Below, one piece after another: positions 32,539 to 41,135 of a stretch of 50,320 nt of DNA. Positions within the stretch are counted from its first letter, which is position 1, and each line of letters opens with the position of its first letter. Made by a program: the position numbers and the translations under genes. Origin of the DNA: Nocardioides zeae (GTDB lineage: Bacteria; Actinomycetota; Actinomycetes; Propionibacteriales; Nocardioidaceae); the NCBI RefSeq assembly GCF_010686755.1, contig NZ_JAAGXA010000020.1, positions 1-50,320 on the forward strand, written 5' to 3'. A model generated the notes under the pieces. It did not search any database, was not told the DNA's origin, and was given only the letters and a program-made list of their open reading frames with translations.

Positions 32539-33241
32539 CCTGCACGTGAGCTACGGGCACGTGGAGGCCGTCGCCGGGATCGACCTCGAGGTCCGGCCCG
32601 GCCAGGTCTCGCTCGTCCTCGGGCCCAACGGCGCGGGCAAGAGCACCACGCTCAACGCCGTCGCCGGGGTCGTGCGACCGGCCCGGGGATCGGTCCGGGT
32701 CGGCGACCTCGACACCACGGGCCTCCCGGCCCACCGGGTCGTGGGAGCCGGGGTCGCGCTCGTCCCCGAGGGCCGTCGCGTCTTCGCGCCGATGACGGTC
32801 GAGGAGAACCTCCGCCTGGGGGGCCACACGACGGCGCCGGGCCGGGCGCGCGAGGTGCTGGAGCGGATCTGGGAGATTTTCCCCGTGCTCCACGAGCGGC
32901 GCCGGGGGGCAGCCGGGCTGCTGAGCGGCGGGGAGCAGCAGATGCTGGCCTTCGGGCGTGCGCTGGTGTCCGACCCGGCGTTCGTGCTGCTCGACGAGCC
33001 GTCGATGGGTCTCGCCCCCGCCATGGTCGACGTCGTCGTCGAGAAGGTCGGGCTCATGGCCGAGAGCGGGATCGGCGTGCTGATGGTCGAGCAGAACGCG
33101 GAGGCCGGTCTCGGCATCGCCTCCGACGTGACGGTGGTGAACCGCGGGCAGGTCGCCTTCCGCGGCACCAGCGCCGAGGTGCGCGCCGACGCGTCGGTGC
33201 TGCGCGCCTTCCTGGGGGAGTCCGCGCTCGCCGAGGGCTGA
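32522..33241 (+). CDS. LivF-type ABC transporter ATPase
   Basis: The 239-aa product (ATG 32522, 17-nt overlap with the preceding gene) has Walker A GPNGAGKST, signature LSGGEQQMLAFGRAL, Walker B FVLLDEPSMGL and the LivF-type MVEQNAEAGL switch region, at normal length for LivF (about 235 aa). It completes a five-component importer. No terminator is evident before the promoter of the next operon at 33274. Confidence 0.9.
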   Translation: MLQISDLHVSYGHVEAVAGIDLEVRPGQVSLVLGPNGAGKSTTLNAVAGVVRPARGSVRVGDLDTTGLPAHRVVGAGVALVPEGRRVFAPMTVEENLRLGGHTTAPGRAREVLERIWEIFPVLHERRRGAAGLLSGGEQQMLAFGRALVSDPAFVLLDEPSMGLAPAMVDVVVEKVGLMAESGIGVLMVEQNAEAGLGIASDVTVVNRGQVAFRGTSAEVRADASVLRAFLGESALAEG

Positions 33242-33273
33242 GCCACGCGCCGTACGAAAGCCACGACGGGACC

Positions 33274-33301
33274 TTGACAGGATCCGTCCGCCAAGTAATA
33301 G
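33274..33301 (+). promoter_or_regulatory. Sigma70-type promoter of the Atu-like operon
   Basis: A consensus -35 TTGACA (33274-33279) and a -10 TAATAG (33296-33301) are separated by 16 bases. This is unusually close to consensus for so GC-rich a genome. The -10 abuts the regulon operator at 33299-33318, so a repressor there would block RNA polymerase directly. Confidence 0.75.
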
Positions 33302-33318
33302 TGAATTCACTTTCACTA
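33299..33318. promoter_or_regulatory. Best operator copy, TAGTGAA-N6-TTCACTA
   Basis: Perfect 7-bp arms (33299-33305 and 33312-33318) around six bases; the overlapping 33300-33311 is also a perfect 12-bp palindrome (AGTGAATTCACT). It overlaps the -10 element and ends 14 bp before the AtuA-like start. This copy defines the consensus used for the other sites in the island. Confidence 0.75.
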
Positions 33319-33332
33319 AAGAAGGAACGACG

Positions 33333-34706
33333 ATGACACGCAACGTGGTGAGGGTCGGCAACGGCCAAGGTTTCTGGGGCGACTCCGCCCGCGGTCCGCT
33401 GCAGCTGGTGCAGGGCGGGGGCATCGACTACCTGACGATGGACTTCCTCGCCGAGGTGACGATGAGCATCATGCAGAAGCTCCGCTCGCGGAACCCGCAG
33501 GCGGGCTACGCGACCGACTTCGTCGCCCAGCTCGAGCGGATCCTGCCCCACTGCAAGGAGCACGGGATCAAGGTCATCGCCAACGCCGGCGGGGTCAACC
33601 CGGAGGCGTGCGCGGCGGCCGTCGACGACGTGGTGCGCCGGTTGGGGCTCGACGTCGTCGTCGCCACCGTCGGCGGGGACGACGTCATGGCGGACCTGCC
33701 GCGCCTCCTCGAGAGCGGTCACGGACTGACCAACATGACGACCGGGGCCCCGCTCGCGGACGAGCTCGACCGGGTGCAGAGCGCGAACGTCTACCTCGGG
33801 GCGTTCCCGATCGCCGAGGCGCTCGCCGCCGGTGCCGACGTCGTCATCACCGGGCGGGTCACGGACCCGTCGCTCACGCTGGCGCCGCTCATCCACGAGT
33901 TCGGCTGGACCGAGGACGACCACGACCTCCTCGCGGCGGGCACGGTCGCCGGACACATCCTCGAGTGCGGCACGCAGTGCACGGGCGGCAACTACGACCG
34001 CTGGGAGTCGGTGCCCGACCTGGCCGGCATCGGCTACCCCCTCGTGGAGGTCGCCGCGGACGGGACGTTCGTCGTGACGAAGAAGGCCGGCACCGGCGGA
34101 CTCGTCGACGTCGGCACGGTCACCGCCCAGCTGCTCTACGAGCTGGGGGAGCCCGAGCGCTACCTGACCCCCGACGTCGTCGCCGACTTCACCTCCATCC
34201 GCCTCGAGCAGGACGGCCCCGACCGGGTGCGGGTGCACGGGGTGCGCGGCAGCGCGCCCACCGACACCTACAAGGTGTCGATCAGCACCCTCGACGGGTG
34301 GCGCACGACCGCCCAGCTGACGGTCGGCGGACCGGATGCCGCGGCCAAGGCCCGCCTCACCGCCGAGATCCTGCTCGCCCGCCTCGCCGAGGAGGGCGTC
34401 GTCTTCCCGGCCGAGGACTGCCTCGTCGAGGTCGTCGGCACCAACGTGCTCTACGCGGACATGCTCCCCGAGCCGGCGACCGCCCCCTCCGAGGTCGTGC
34501 TGCGCGTCTCCGTGCGCTCGACCGACAAGGCGGCCGTCAACAGGCTCGGCGCCGAGCTGGCCTCGCTGCTCACCTCCGGCCCCCCGGGTCTCACGGGCTT
34601 CGCCGGAGGACGCCCCAAGGCGAGCGAGATCGTCGGCTTCTGGCCGGCCCTGATCGAGAAGTCGGCCGTCGAGGCCCGCGTGCAGGTGAAGGAGGTCGTG
34701 GCATGA
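33333..34706 (+). CDS. AtuA-like (DUF1446) acyclic terpene utilisation protein
   Basis: The 457-aa product (ATG 33333, GAAGGA upstream) matches the AtuA/DUF1446 family: start VRVGNGQGFWGDS, then GGGIDYLTMDFLAEVTMSI, KVIANAGGVNP, DVVITGRVTDPSL and ECGTQCTGGNY, in the usual order. AtuA is needed for growth on citronellol/geraniol in Pseudomonas, but its biochemical role is not established. It is about 140 aa shorter than the long AtuA form; the missing C-terminal part seems to be the separate small protein encoded next. First gene of a ten-gene operon with 4-nt overlaps. Confidence 0.87.
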   Translation: MTRNVVRVGNGQGFWGDSARGPLQLVQGGGIDYLTMDFLAEVTMSIMQKLRSRNPQAGYATDFVAQLERILPHCKEHGIKVIANAGGVNPEACAAAVDDVVRRLGLDVVVATVGGDDVMADLPRLLESGHGLTNMTTGAPLADELDRVQSANVYLGAFPIAEALAAGADVVITGRVTDPSLTLAPLIHEFGWTEDDHDLLAAGTVAGHILECGTQCTGGNYDRWESVPDLAGIGYPLVEVAADGTFVVTKKAGTGGLVDVGTVTAQLLYELGEPERYLTPDVVADFTSIRLEQDGPDRVRVHGVRGSAPTDTYKVSISTLDGWRTTAQLTVGGPDAAAKARLTAEILLARLAEEGVVFPAEDCLVEVVGTNVLYADMLPEPATAPSEVVLRVSVRSTDKAAVNRLGAELASLLTSGPPGLTGFAGGRPKASEIVGFWPALIEKSAVEARVQVKEVVA

Positions 34707-35041
34707 GCACGACGACCGTTCCGCTGGGCCGGGTGGCCTCGGCCCGCTCGGGAGACAAGGGCGCCGACGCCAACATCGGGCTCTGGACCGACGACGAGCG
34801 CGTCTTCGAGGTGCTGCGGGAGCAGGTGACCCCCGCGCGGGTGGAGGCGCACTTCCGCGCGCTCTGCCGCGGCGGGGTCGAGCGCCACGAGCTGCCCAAC
34901 CTGAAGGCGCTGAACTTCCTGCTCCACGACGCCCTCGACGGCGGGGGCGCGGCGTCGCTGCGCACCGACGCGCAGGGGAAGACGCTGTCGCTCGGCCTGC
35001 TGCAGATGACCGTCGAGGTGCCCACCGAGCTGCTGGGATGA
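34703..35041 (+). CDS. AtuA C-terminal-domain-like small protein
   Basis: The 112-aa product (ATG 34703, ATGA overlap with the AtuA-like stop) has the pattern PLGRVASARSGDKGADANIGL near the start and ELPNLKALNFLLHDALDGGG near the middle, as in the C-terminal domain of long AtuA proteins. Here it is an independent chain that probably associates with the AtuA-like protein. Function unknown. Its stop overlaps the start of the phosphotransacylase-like gene. Confidence 0.8.
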   Translation: MSTTTVPLGRVASARSGDKGADANIGLWTDDERVFEVLREQVTPARVEAHFRALCRGGVERHELPNLKALNFLLHDALDGGGAASLRTDAQGKTLSLGLLQMTVEVPTELLG

Positions 35042-35886
35042 CCGTCCGGATCGGGCTCGCCGACGCGCAGGACGCCCGCGTCCAGGAGGCAGCGGCCCGC
35101 CTCGTGGCCGCCGGTCGGGTCGTGCCGGTCCTCGTCGGGACCGCCGGCGACGACGCACCGCCCGGTGCCGAGCGGGTCACCGCGCCGGCGGGCACGAGCC
35201 CGGTCGACCACCTCGCCCGGCTGGTGGCCGAGGGCATCGTGGCCGCCGGTGTGGGCGGCAGCCTCACCTCCAGCGCCGAGATGGTCCGCGCCGGCATCCG
35301 CCGGTTGCGGCGCGGTCGCCTCGTCTCGGCCTGCTTCGCGATCGGGGGCCCCGAGGGCCGTTGGACGACGTACGCCGACTGCGTCGTCGTCCCCGACCCC
35401 GACGCCGCGCAGCTGGCCGAGATCGCGGTGACGGCGGCCGAGCACCACGAACGCACGTTCGCGGAGCGCGCCCGCGTCGCCATGCTCTCGTTCTCGACGG
35501 CCGGCAGTGCGGCCCACCCGCGGGTGCTGCTCGTGCAGGAGGCCACGCGCCGGGTGCGGGAGGAGCGACCCGACCTGCTCGTCGAGGGCGAGGTGCAGTT
35601 CGACGTCGCCGTGGACCCGCGGGTGGCCGCCCGCAAGGCGCCCGGGTCCCAGGTCGCCGGGGCCGCGAACGTGCTGGTCTTCCCGTCGCTCGAGGCCGCC
35701 AACATCGCCTACAAGGTGGCCGAACGGGTCGGGGGCGCCACCGCCCTCGGGTCGTTCGTGCTCGGGCTGGACCGCCCGTGGGTCGACCTCTCCCGCGGCT
35801 GCTCCACCGACGACATCGTCGCCACCGTCGACCTGCTCGCCCGCGCCGAGAGCGCCCACCGGGCATCGGACCCGATGGCGGGCTGA
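35038..35886 (+). CDS. Phosphotransacylase (PTA/PTB)-domain protein
   Basis: The 282-aa product (ATG 35038) matches the C-terminal catalytic domain of phosphate acetyl-/butyryltransferases: ITS-like GGSLTSSAEMVRAGI, VAMLSFSTAGSA, LVEGEVQFDVAV, KAPGSQVAGAANVLVFPSLEAANIAYK and VDLSRGCSTDDIV, in order. It is shorter at the N-terminus than the usual 320-330 aa. Such enzymes exchange CoA and phosphate on acyl groups; no acyl kinase gene is nearby. Its presence inside a carboxylase operon, overlapping both neighbours' reading units, is unusual and suggests cleavage or recycling of a short acyl-CoA product. Confidence 0.83.
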   Translation: MTVRIGLADAQDARVQEAAARLVAAGRVVPVLVGTAGDDAPPGAERVTAPAGTSPVDHLARLVAEGIVAAGVGGSLTSSAEMVRAGIRRLRRGRLVSACFAIGGPEGRWTTYADCVVVPDPDAAQLAEIAVTAAEHHERTFAERARVAMLSFSTAGSAAHPRVLLVQEATRRVREERPDLLVEGEVQFDVAVDPRVAARKAPGSQVAGAANVLVFPSLEAANIAYKVAERVGGATALGSFVLGLDRPWVDLSRGCSTDDIVATVDLLARAESAHRASDPMAG

Positions 35887-35910
35887 GCCCGCCCGGAAAG
35901 GAAGAGAACG

Positions 35911-37509
35911 ATGAAGGTCCTCACCTCCACCTTCGACCTCGGCTCGGACGTCGCCGTCGCGAACCGCGAGGGCAACCTGGAGCGGATCGCGGAGCTCGAC
36001 CGGCAGCTCGACCTCGCCATCGCGGGAGGCGGGGAGCGGTACGTCGCCCGCCACCGCGAGCGTGGTCGGCTGCTCGCCCGCGAGCGCATCGAGCTGCTCA
36101 TCGACCGTGACGCACCGTTCCTCGAGCTCGGCAACGTCGCCGCCTGGGGGACCGAGTTCCCCGTCGGGGCGAGCTGCGTGACGGGCATCGGCGTCGTGAG
36201 CGGCGTCGAGTGCATGATCGTCGCCCACGACCCGACCGTGCGGGGCGGCGCCTCGAACCCCTACACGTGGAAGAAGGTGCTCCGGGCCATGCAGGTCGCC
36301 CGCGAGAACCGGCTCCCCACCATCAGCCTCGTCGAGTCCGGCGGCGGCGACCTGCAGCGGCAGGCCGAGCTGTTCGTGCCCGCGGGCAGGCTCTTCCACG
36401 AGCTGACCGCGCTCTCGGCGGCCGGTGTCCCGACCATCGCGCTCGTGTTCGGCAACTCGACGGCGGGCGGCGCCTACGTGCCGGGCATGTGCGACTACGC
36501 CGTGATGGTGCAGAACCAGGCGAAGGTATTCCTCGGCGGTCCGCCGCTGGTCAAGATGGCGACCGGCGAGGACGCCGACGACGAGAGCCTCGGCGGCGGC
36601 GACATGCACGCACGCACCTCCGGCCTGGCGGACTACCTGGCCGCCGACGAGGAGGAGTGCATCGCGATCGGCCGCGACATCGTCGAGCACCTCAACTGGC
36701 GCAAGCACGGCACGCCCGCCGCCGCGGAGGTCGACGCACCCGTGCACGACCCCGAGGACCTGCTCGCCATCGCCTCGGTCGACCTGAAGGTGCCCTTCGA
36801 CCCGCGCGAGGTGATCGCCCGGGTCGTCGACGGCTCGCGCTTCGAGGAGTACAAGCCGCTCTACGGCACGGCCCTCGTCACCGGCTGGGCGACGGTCCAC
36901 GGCTACCCGGTGGGCATCCTCGCCAACGCGCGCGGCGTGCTGTTCAACGAGGAGGCCAAGAAGGGCGCGGAGTTCATCCTGCTCTGCAACCAGACGGACA
37001 CCCCGTTGATCTTCCTGCAGAACACGACGGGCTTCATGGTCGGCACGCAGTACGAGCAGAACGGCATGATCAAGGACGGCTCGAAGATGATCAACGCCGT
37101 CACGAACTCGAAGGTCCCGCACATCACGATCAACCTGGCGGCCTCGTACGGCGCCGGCAACTACGGCATGTCGGGCCGCTCCTACGACCCCCGTCTGCTC
37201 TTCACCTGGCCGAGCTCGAAGACGGCGATCATGGGGCCCGAGCAGCTCGCCGGCGTCATGTCGATCGTCGCCCGCCAGGCCGCGGAGAACGCCGGCCGGC
37301 CCTTCGACGAGGAGGCCGACGCGGAGCGTCGCGCGGCGCTCGAGGAGCGCATCGAGGCCGAGTCGCTCGCCCTCTACATGAGCGGCCAGTGCTACGACGA
37401 CGGCGTCATCGACCCCCGGGACACCCGTGACGTGCTCGGGATGGCCCTGTCGATGTGCCACAACAACGAGGTGACCGGGACCCGTGGGTTCGCGGTCTTC
37501 CGGATGTGA
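35911..37509 (+). CDS. Acyl-CoA carboxylase carboxyltransferase (beta) subunit, AtuC-like
   Basis: The 532-aa product (ATG 35911, AAGGAAGAG upstream) is a complete biotin-dependent carboxyltransferase: N-domain with TVRGGASNPYTWKKVLRAMQ, LVESGGGDLQRQ, GNSTAGGAYVPGMCDYAVMV; C-domain with FLQNTTGFMVGTQYEQNG and AASYGAGNYGMSGRSYDPR. These motifs resemble methylcrotonyl- and, more closely, geranyl-CoA carboxylase beta subunits; the SNSKVPH-like TNSKVPH segment and FTWPSSK are in keeping with AtuC. It would carboxylate the gamma-methyl of a 3-methylenoyl-CoA together with the next gene product. Substrate assignment is by similarity from memory. Confidence 0.88.
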   Translation: MKVLTSTFDLGSDVAVANREGNLERIAELDRQLDLAIAGGGERYVARHRERGRLLARERIELLIDRDAPFLELGNVAAWGTEFPVGASCVTGIGVVSGVECMIVAHDPTVRGGASNPYTWKKVLRAMQVARENRLPTISLVESGGGDLQRQAELFVPAGRLFHELTALSAAGVPTIALVFGNSTAGGAYVPGMCDYAVMVQNQAKVFLGGPPLVKMATGEDADDESLGGGDMHARTSGLADYLAADEEECIAIGRDIVEHLNWRKHGTPAAAEVDAPVHDPEDLLAIASVDLKVPFDPREVIARVVDGSRFEEYKPLYGTALVTGWATVHGYPVGILANARGVLFNEEAKKGAEFILLCNQTDTPLIFLQNTTGFMVGTQYEQNGMIKDGSKMINAVTNSKVPHITINLAASYGAGNYGMSGRSYDPRLLFTWPSSKTAIMGPEQLAGVMSIVARQAAENAGRPFDEEADAERRAALEERIEAESLALYMSGQCYDDGVIDPRDTRDVLGMALSMCHNNEVTGTRGFAVFRM

Positions 37510-37516
37510 GGAAGAG

Positions 37517-39496
37517 ATGATCACCAAGGTCCTGGTCGCCAACCGCGGGGAGATCGCACGACGCGTCTTCCGCACCTGCCGCGAGATGGGCATCGCGACG
37601 GTCGCCGTCTACTCGGACGCGGACGCGCAGGCGCCGTTCGTGCTGGAGGCCGACGAGGCGGTGCCCCTGGGGGGCGCCACCCCCGCCGAGTCCTACCTCC
37701 GCGCCGACGCCGTCCTCGAGGCGGCGGAGCGGGTGGGCGCCGACGCCGTGCACCCCGGCTACGGCTTCCTCTCGGAGAACGCCGACTTCGCGCGCCGCTG
37801 CGAGAAGGCGGGCATCACGTTCATCGGTCCGGGCGTCGAGGCCATCGAGGCGATGGGCTCGAAGCTGACCGCCCGCGACATGATGGAGGCGGCGGGCGTG
37901 CCCGTGCTGCCGGGCCGCGACCTGACCGGCGTGCCGGACGACGAGGTGCTCGCGGTCGCCGAGGCGATCGGCTGGCCGGTCCTGGTCAAGGCGTCGTTCG
38001 GTGGCGGCGGCCGCGGCATGCGGGTCGTGCGCGCCGAGTCCGAGCTCCTGGAGGCCATCGCCTCGGCCCGGCGCGAGGCGGGGTCCGCGTTCGGCAACGA
38101 CACCGTGTTCCTCGAGCACTATGTCGACGAGCCGCGCCACGTCGAGATCCAGATCTTCGGCGACACGCACGGAGCGATCGTGCACCTCAACGAGCGGGAG
38201 TGCTCGATCCAGCGGCGCCACCAGAAGATCATCGAGGAGTCGCCCTCGCCGGTCGTGACTCCGGAGCTGCGCGAGCGCATGGGCGCGGCGGCCGTCGAGG
38301 CCGGTCGCGCGCTGGGGTACGTCGGAGCGGGGACCGTCGAGTTCCTGCTGGCACCGGGCGGGGACTTCTACTTCCTGGAGGTCAACACGCGCCTGCAGGT
38401 CGAGCACCCGGTGACCGAGCTCGTCACGGGTCTCGACCTCGTGCGGCTGCAGATCGACGTGGCCGCCGGTCTCCCGCTGCCCCCGGAGGCCTTCGCCCCC
38501 ACGATCACGGGGCACGCCATCGAGGCGCGCCTCTACGCGGAGGACGCGCTCAACGGGTTCCTGCCGGCCGCGGGCACGCTCCACCGCTTCGAGATCCCCG
38601 AGGTGCCGGGGCTGCGGGTGGACGGCGGCGTCGAGTCGGGCGACGTGGTGAGCACCAACTACGACCCGATGCTCGCGAAGGTGATCGGCTACGGGCGCAC
38701 CCGCGAGGAGGCGTCCGCCCGGCTCGTCCGTGCCCTCCGGGGGGCCCGGGTCCTGGGCGTCACGACCAACCGCACGCTGCTCGTCGGGATCCTCGAGCAC
38801 GAGGAGTTCGTGGCCGGCCGCATCGACACGCACTTCCTCGACCGGCTCGACCCGCGCGACCTGGCGCCCACCCCGACGCCGGCGGTGGAGGGCGCGGCGG
38901 TCCTCGCCGTCGCCCTCGCGGACCAGGCCCTCGAGCGGGACGGCAGCCGCGTCGTACGGCACGTCGCGTCCGGCTTCCGCAACGTCCGCTCGCAGCTCCA
39001 GCACCGCGCGTACGCCGTCGGCGACCGCCGGTTCGACGTCGGCTACGACCTCGGGCGGCGTCCCCGCTTCGAGGTCGACGGGACGGCGCTCGACGTGGTG
39101 CTGCACCGGGTGGACCCCGACGGTGTCGACCTGGTGGTCGACGGAGTACGACGCCGGTTCGACGTCGTGCGGGCGCAGGGAGCGGCGTACGTGTCCTGGG
39201 CGGACGGCACGCTCGACCTCACGGTGGTCCCGCGGTTCGTCGACAAGGCGGGTGCCCTCGAGGCCGGTTCGCTCCTGGCACCCATGCCGGGCACCGTCGT
39301 GCGGGTCAACGTCGCCCCCGGCGACCGGGTCGTCGCGGGACAGACCGTGCTGGTGCTCGAGGCCATGAAGATGGAGCACGCGATCAAGGCGGCCGCCGAC
39401 GCGGTCGTCGCGAGCGTGCCGGTCAGCACGGGGGGCGCCGTCGACACGGGCACCGTCCTCATCGTGCTGGAGGAGACCGAGGAGGACGAGGCATGA
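37517..39496 (+). CDS. Biotin carboxylase/biotin carrier (alpha) subunit, AtuF-like
   Basis: The 659-aa product (ATG 37517, GAGGAAGAG upstream) has a biotin carboxylase part (VLVANRGEIARRVFRTC; ATP-grasp KASFGGGGRGMR near 160; RDCS-like HLNERECSIQRRHQK; FLEVNTRLQVEHPVTE near 290), a BT-type middle region and a C-terminal biotinyl domain LLAPMPGTVVRV with VLEAMKMEH, Lys618 being the biotin site. Size and order match alpha subunits of methylcrotonyl-/geranyl-CoA carboxylases. It forms the holoenzyme with the preceding beta subunit; the biotinyl domain on the nearby crotonase could be a second carrier for this carboxylase. Confidence 0.9.
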   Translation: MITKVLVANRGEIARRVFRTCREMGIATVAVYSDADAQAPFVLEADEAVPLGGATPAESYLRADAVLEAAERVGADAVHPGYGFLSENADFARRCEKAGITFIGPGVEAIEAMGSKLTARDMMEAAGVPVLPGRDLTGVPDDEVLAVAEAIGWPVLVKASFGGGGRGMRVVRAESELLEAIASARREAGSAFGNDTVFLEHYVDEPRHVEIQIFGDTHGAIVHLNERECSIQRRHQKIIEESPSPVVTPELRERMGAAAVEAGRALGYVGAGTVEFLLAPGGDFYFLEVNTRLQVEHPVTELVTGLDLVRLQIDVAAGLPLPPEAFAPTITGHAIEARLYAEDALNGFLPAAGTLHRFEIPEVPGLRVDGGVESGDVVSTNYDPMLAKVIGYGRTREEASARLVRALRGARVLGVTTNRTLLVGILEHEEFVAGRIDTHFLDRLDPRDLAPTPTPAVEGAAVLAVALADQALERDGSRVVRHVASGFRNVRSQLQHRAYAVGDRRFDVGYDLGRRPRFEVDGTALDVVLHRVDPDGVDLVVDGVRRRFDVVRAQGAAYVSWADGTLDLTVVPRFVDKAGALEAGSLLAPMPGTVVRVNVAPGDRVVAGQTVLVLEAMKMEHAIKAAADAVVASVPVSTGGAVDTGTVLIVLEETEEDEA

Positions 39497-40287
39497 GCGC
39501 CACCGGCACGGAAGCCGACACCGACACCGAGGCGGTCCTCTACGAGGTCGTCGACGGCGCCGCCTGGATCACGATCAACCGGCCCGAGGCGCGCAACGCG
39601 CTCAACCTGGCGGTGCGGACGGGCCTCAAGGAGCTGCTGCTGCGGGCGGAGGCCGACGACGCCGTGCAGGTGGTCGTGCTCACCGGAGCCGGCGACAAGG
39701 CGTTCTGCGCGGGCGGGGACCTCAAGGAGATGGCGAGCACGCGTCTCACGATCCCGCCGCCGGACTTCGTGCCGCAGCCGGGTCGCACCGTGGAGGTCAC
39801 CAAGCCGGTCATCGCCGCCGTGAACGGGGGCGCGTTCGGCGGCGGCTTCCTCCTCGCCCAGTCGGCCGACCTCGTCGTCGCGGCGGACACCGCGACGTTC
39901 GCGGTCTCGGAGGCCAAGGTGGGGCGGGGATCGCCGTGGGCGGCCCCGCTGCCCTGGCTGGTGCCGCCGCGCGCCGCGATGGAGATCCTCCTCACCGGCG
40001 ACCGGGTGGACGCCCGGCGCGCCCACGAGATCGGCCTCGTCAACCGCGTGGTCCCCGCGGCCGAGCTGCGCGCGGCCACCAGCGCCCTCGTGGCCACGAT
40101 CGTCGCGAACGCACCGCTGTCGGTGCGGGCGGCCAAGCGCATGGTCTACGCGGTCGCGGAGCACGGGCGCACGCCCGCGTTCGAGGTGGCCGAGGAGATC
40201 TGGGCTCCCGTCTACCTGAGCGAGGACGCGCAGGAGGGGCCGCGCGCCTTCGCGGAGAAGCGCCGTCCCCGCTGGCAGGGGCGATGA
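39493..40287 (+). CDS. Enoyl-CoA hydratase (AtuE-like position)
   Basis: The 264-aa product (ATG 39493, ATGA overlap) is a crotonase: INRPEARNALNLAV, oxyanion-hole loop KAFCAGGDLKEM, AAVNGGAFGGGFLLAQSADL and VSEAKVGRGSPWAAPLPWLVP, where the catalytic Glu region is atypical (GRGSPW in place of the usual G-x-x-P-x-x-G). In the Atu pathway AtuE hydrates the carboxylated isohexenylglutaconyl-CoA; the position directly after the carboxylase subunits suggests the same role here. Confidence 0.87.
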   Translation: MSATGTEADTDTEAVLYEVVDGAAWITINRPEARNALNLAVRTGLKELLLRAEADDAVQVVVLTGAGDKAFCAGGDLKEMASTRLTIPPPDFVPQPGRTVEVTKPVIAAVNGGAFGGGFLLAQSADLVVAADTATFAVSEAKVGRGSPWAAPLPWLVPPRAAMEILLTGDRVDARRAHEIGLVNRVVPAAELRAATSALVATIVANAPLSVRAAKRMVYAVAEHGRTPAFEVAEEIWAPVYLSEDAQEGPRAFAEKRRPRWQGR

Positions 40288-41135
40288 GCACGCCGGCGGC
40301 GGTCGTCGCCGGCCTGGTCGAGGACCTCCGCGCCGAGCGCGACGCGCTGCTCGCCCTGCTGCGCGAGCAGCCCGCGCACGTGTGGTCCCTGCCGACGCCC
40401 GCGGCGGGGTGGTCGGTGCACGACGAGATGGCCCACCTCGCGTTCTTCGACGGCGTGACCCGCACGTGCATCGCCGATCCCCCGGCGTTCGTCCGCTTCC
40501 GCGACGAGGAGATGGGTGACCTGCAGAGGTACGTCGACGGGGTGGGCCCGCAGCACGCCCACCTGTCGGGCACCGAGGTGCTCGACTGGTGGGAGCGCGA
40601 GTCCGAGGGGCTGCTCGTCGCCGCGGCGGCCGCGGACCCGAGCACCCGGGTCCCGTGGTTCGGCCCGTCCATGAGCCTGGCGTCCAAGCTGACCGCCCGC
40701 ATCATGGAGACCTGGGCGCACGGTCAGGACGTGGTCGACGCCCTGGGGGCCCGTCGCGAGCCCACCGACCGGCTGCGGCACGTCGCCCGGATCGGGGTGC
40801 TGGCCTTCCCCAACAGCTACCGCACGCGGGGGCTGGCCGTCCCGGACGTGCCGGTGCGCGTCGACCTCGAGGCACCCGACGGCGCCCGGTGGTCGTGGGG
40901 CGACCCGACGGCGGTCCAGGTGGTGCGGGGCCCGGCCGAGGACTTCTGCCTGGTCGTGACCCAGCGGCGCCACGTGGCCGACACCGCGCTCGAGACCGAG
41001 GGCGACGTCGCCGCGGAGTGGATGACGGTGGCGCAGGCGTTCGCCGGCCCGCCGGGAGCGGGCCGGGAGCCCGGGCAGTTCCCCGGGGCCGCGCGCCTCC
41101 CCGCGTCCGCGGTCGCGACCACGGGAGACGCGTGA
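40284..41135 (+). CDS. TIGR03084-type DinB-superfamily metal-binding protein
   Basis: The 283-aa product (ATG 40284, ATGA overlap) has an N-terminal mycothiol-maleylpyruvate-isomerase-like helical bundle with metal-type His in AGWSVHDEMAHLAFFD (about residues 37-52) and METWAHGQDVVDALG (about 140-154), then a C-terminal domain (VVRGPAEDFCLVVTQRRHVAD) as in TIGR03084 proteins. These accompany acyl-CoA and terpenoid catabolism operons in actinobacteria. The reaction is unknown; a mycothiol-dependent isomerisation or transfer is possible. Confidence 0.8.
   Translation: MSTPAAVVAGLVEDLRAERDALLALLREQPAHVWSLPTPAAGWSVHDEMAHLAFFDGVTRTCIADPPAFVRFRDEEMGDLQRYVDGVGPQHAHLSGTEVLDWWERESEGLLVAAAAADPSTRVPWFGPSMSLASKLTARIMETWAHGQDVVDALGARREPTDRLRHVARIGVLAFPNSYRTRGLAVPDVPVRVDLEAPDGARWSWGDPTAVQVVRGPAEDFCLVVTQRRHVADTALETEGDVAAEWMTVAQAFAGPPGAGREPGQFPGAARLPASAVATTGDA

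Noticed and set aside
28565..33241. Assignment of the ABC importer to leucine/isoleucine/valine uptake
   Set aside because: The family is named for branched-chain amino acids, but the island context and shared operators point to another carboxylate; substrate left open.
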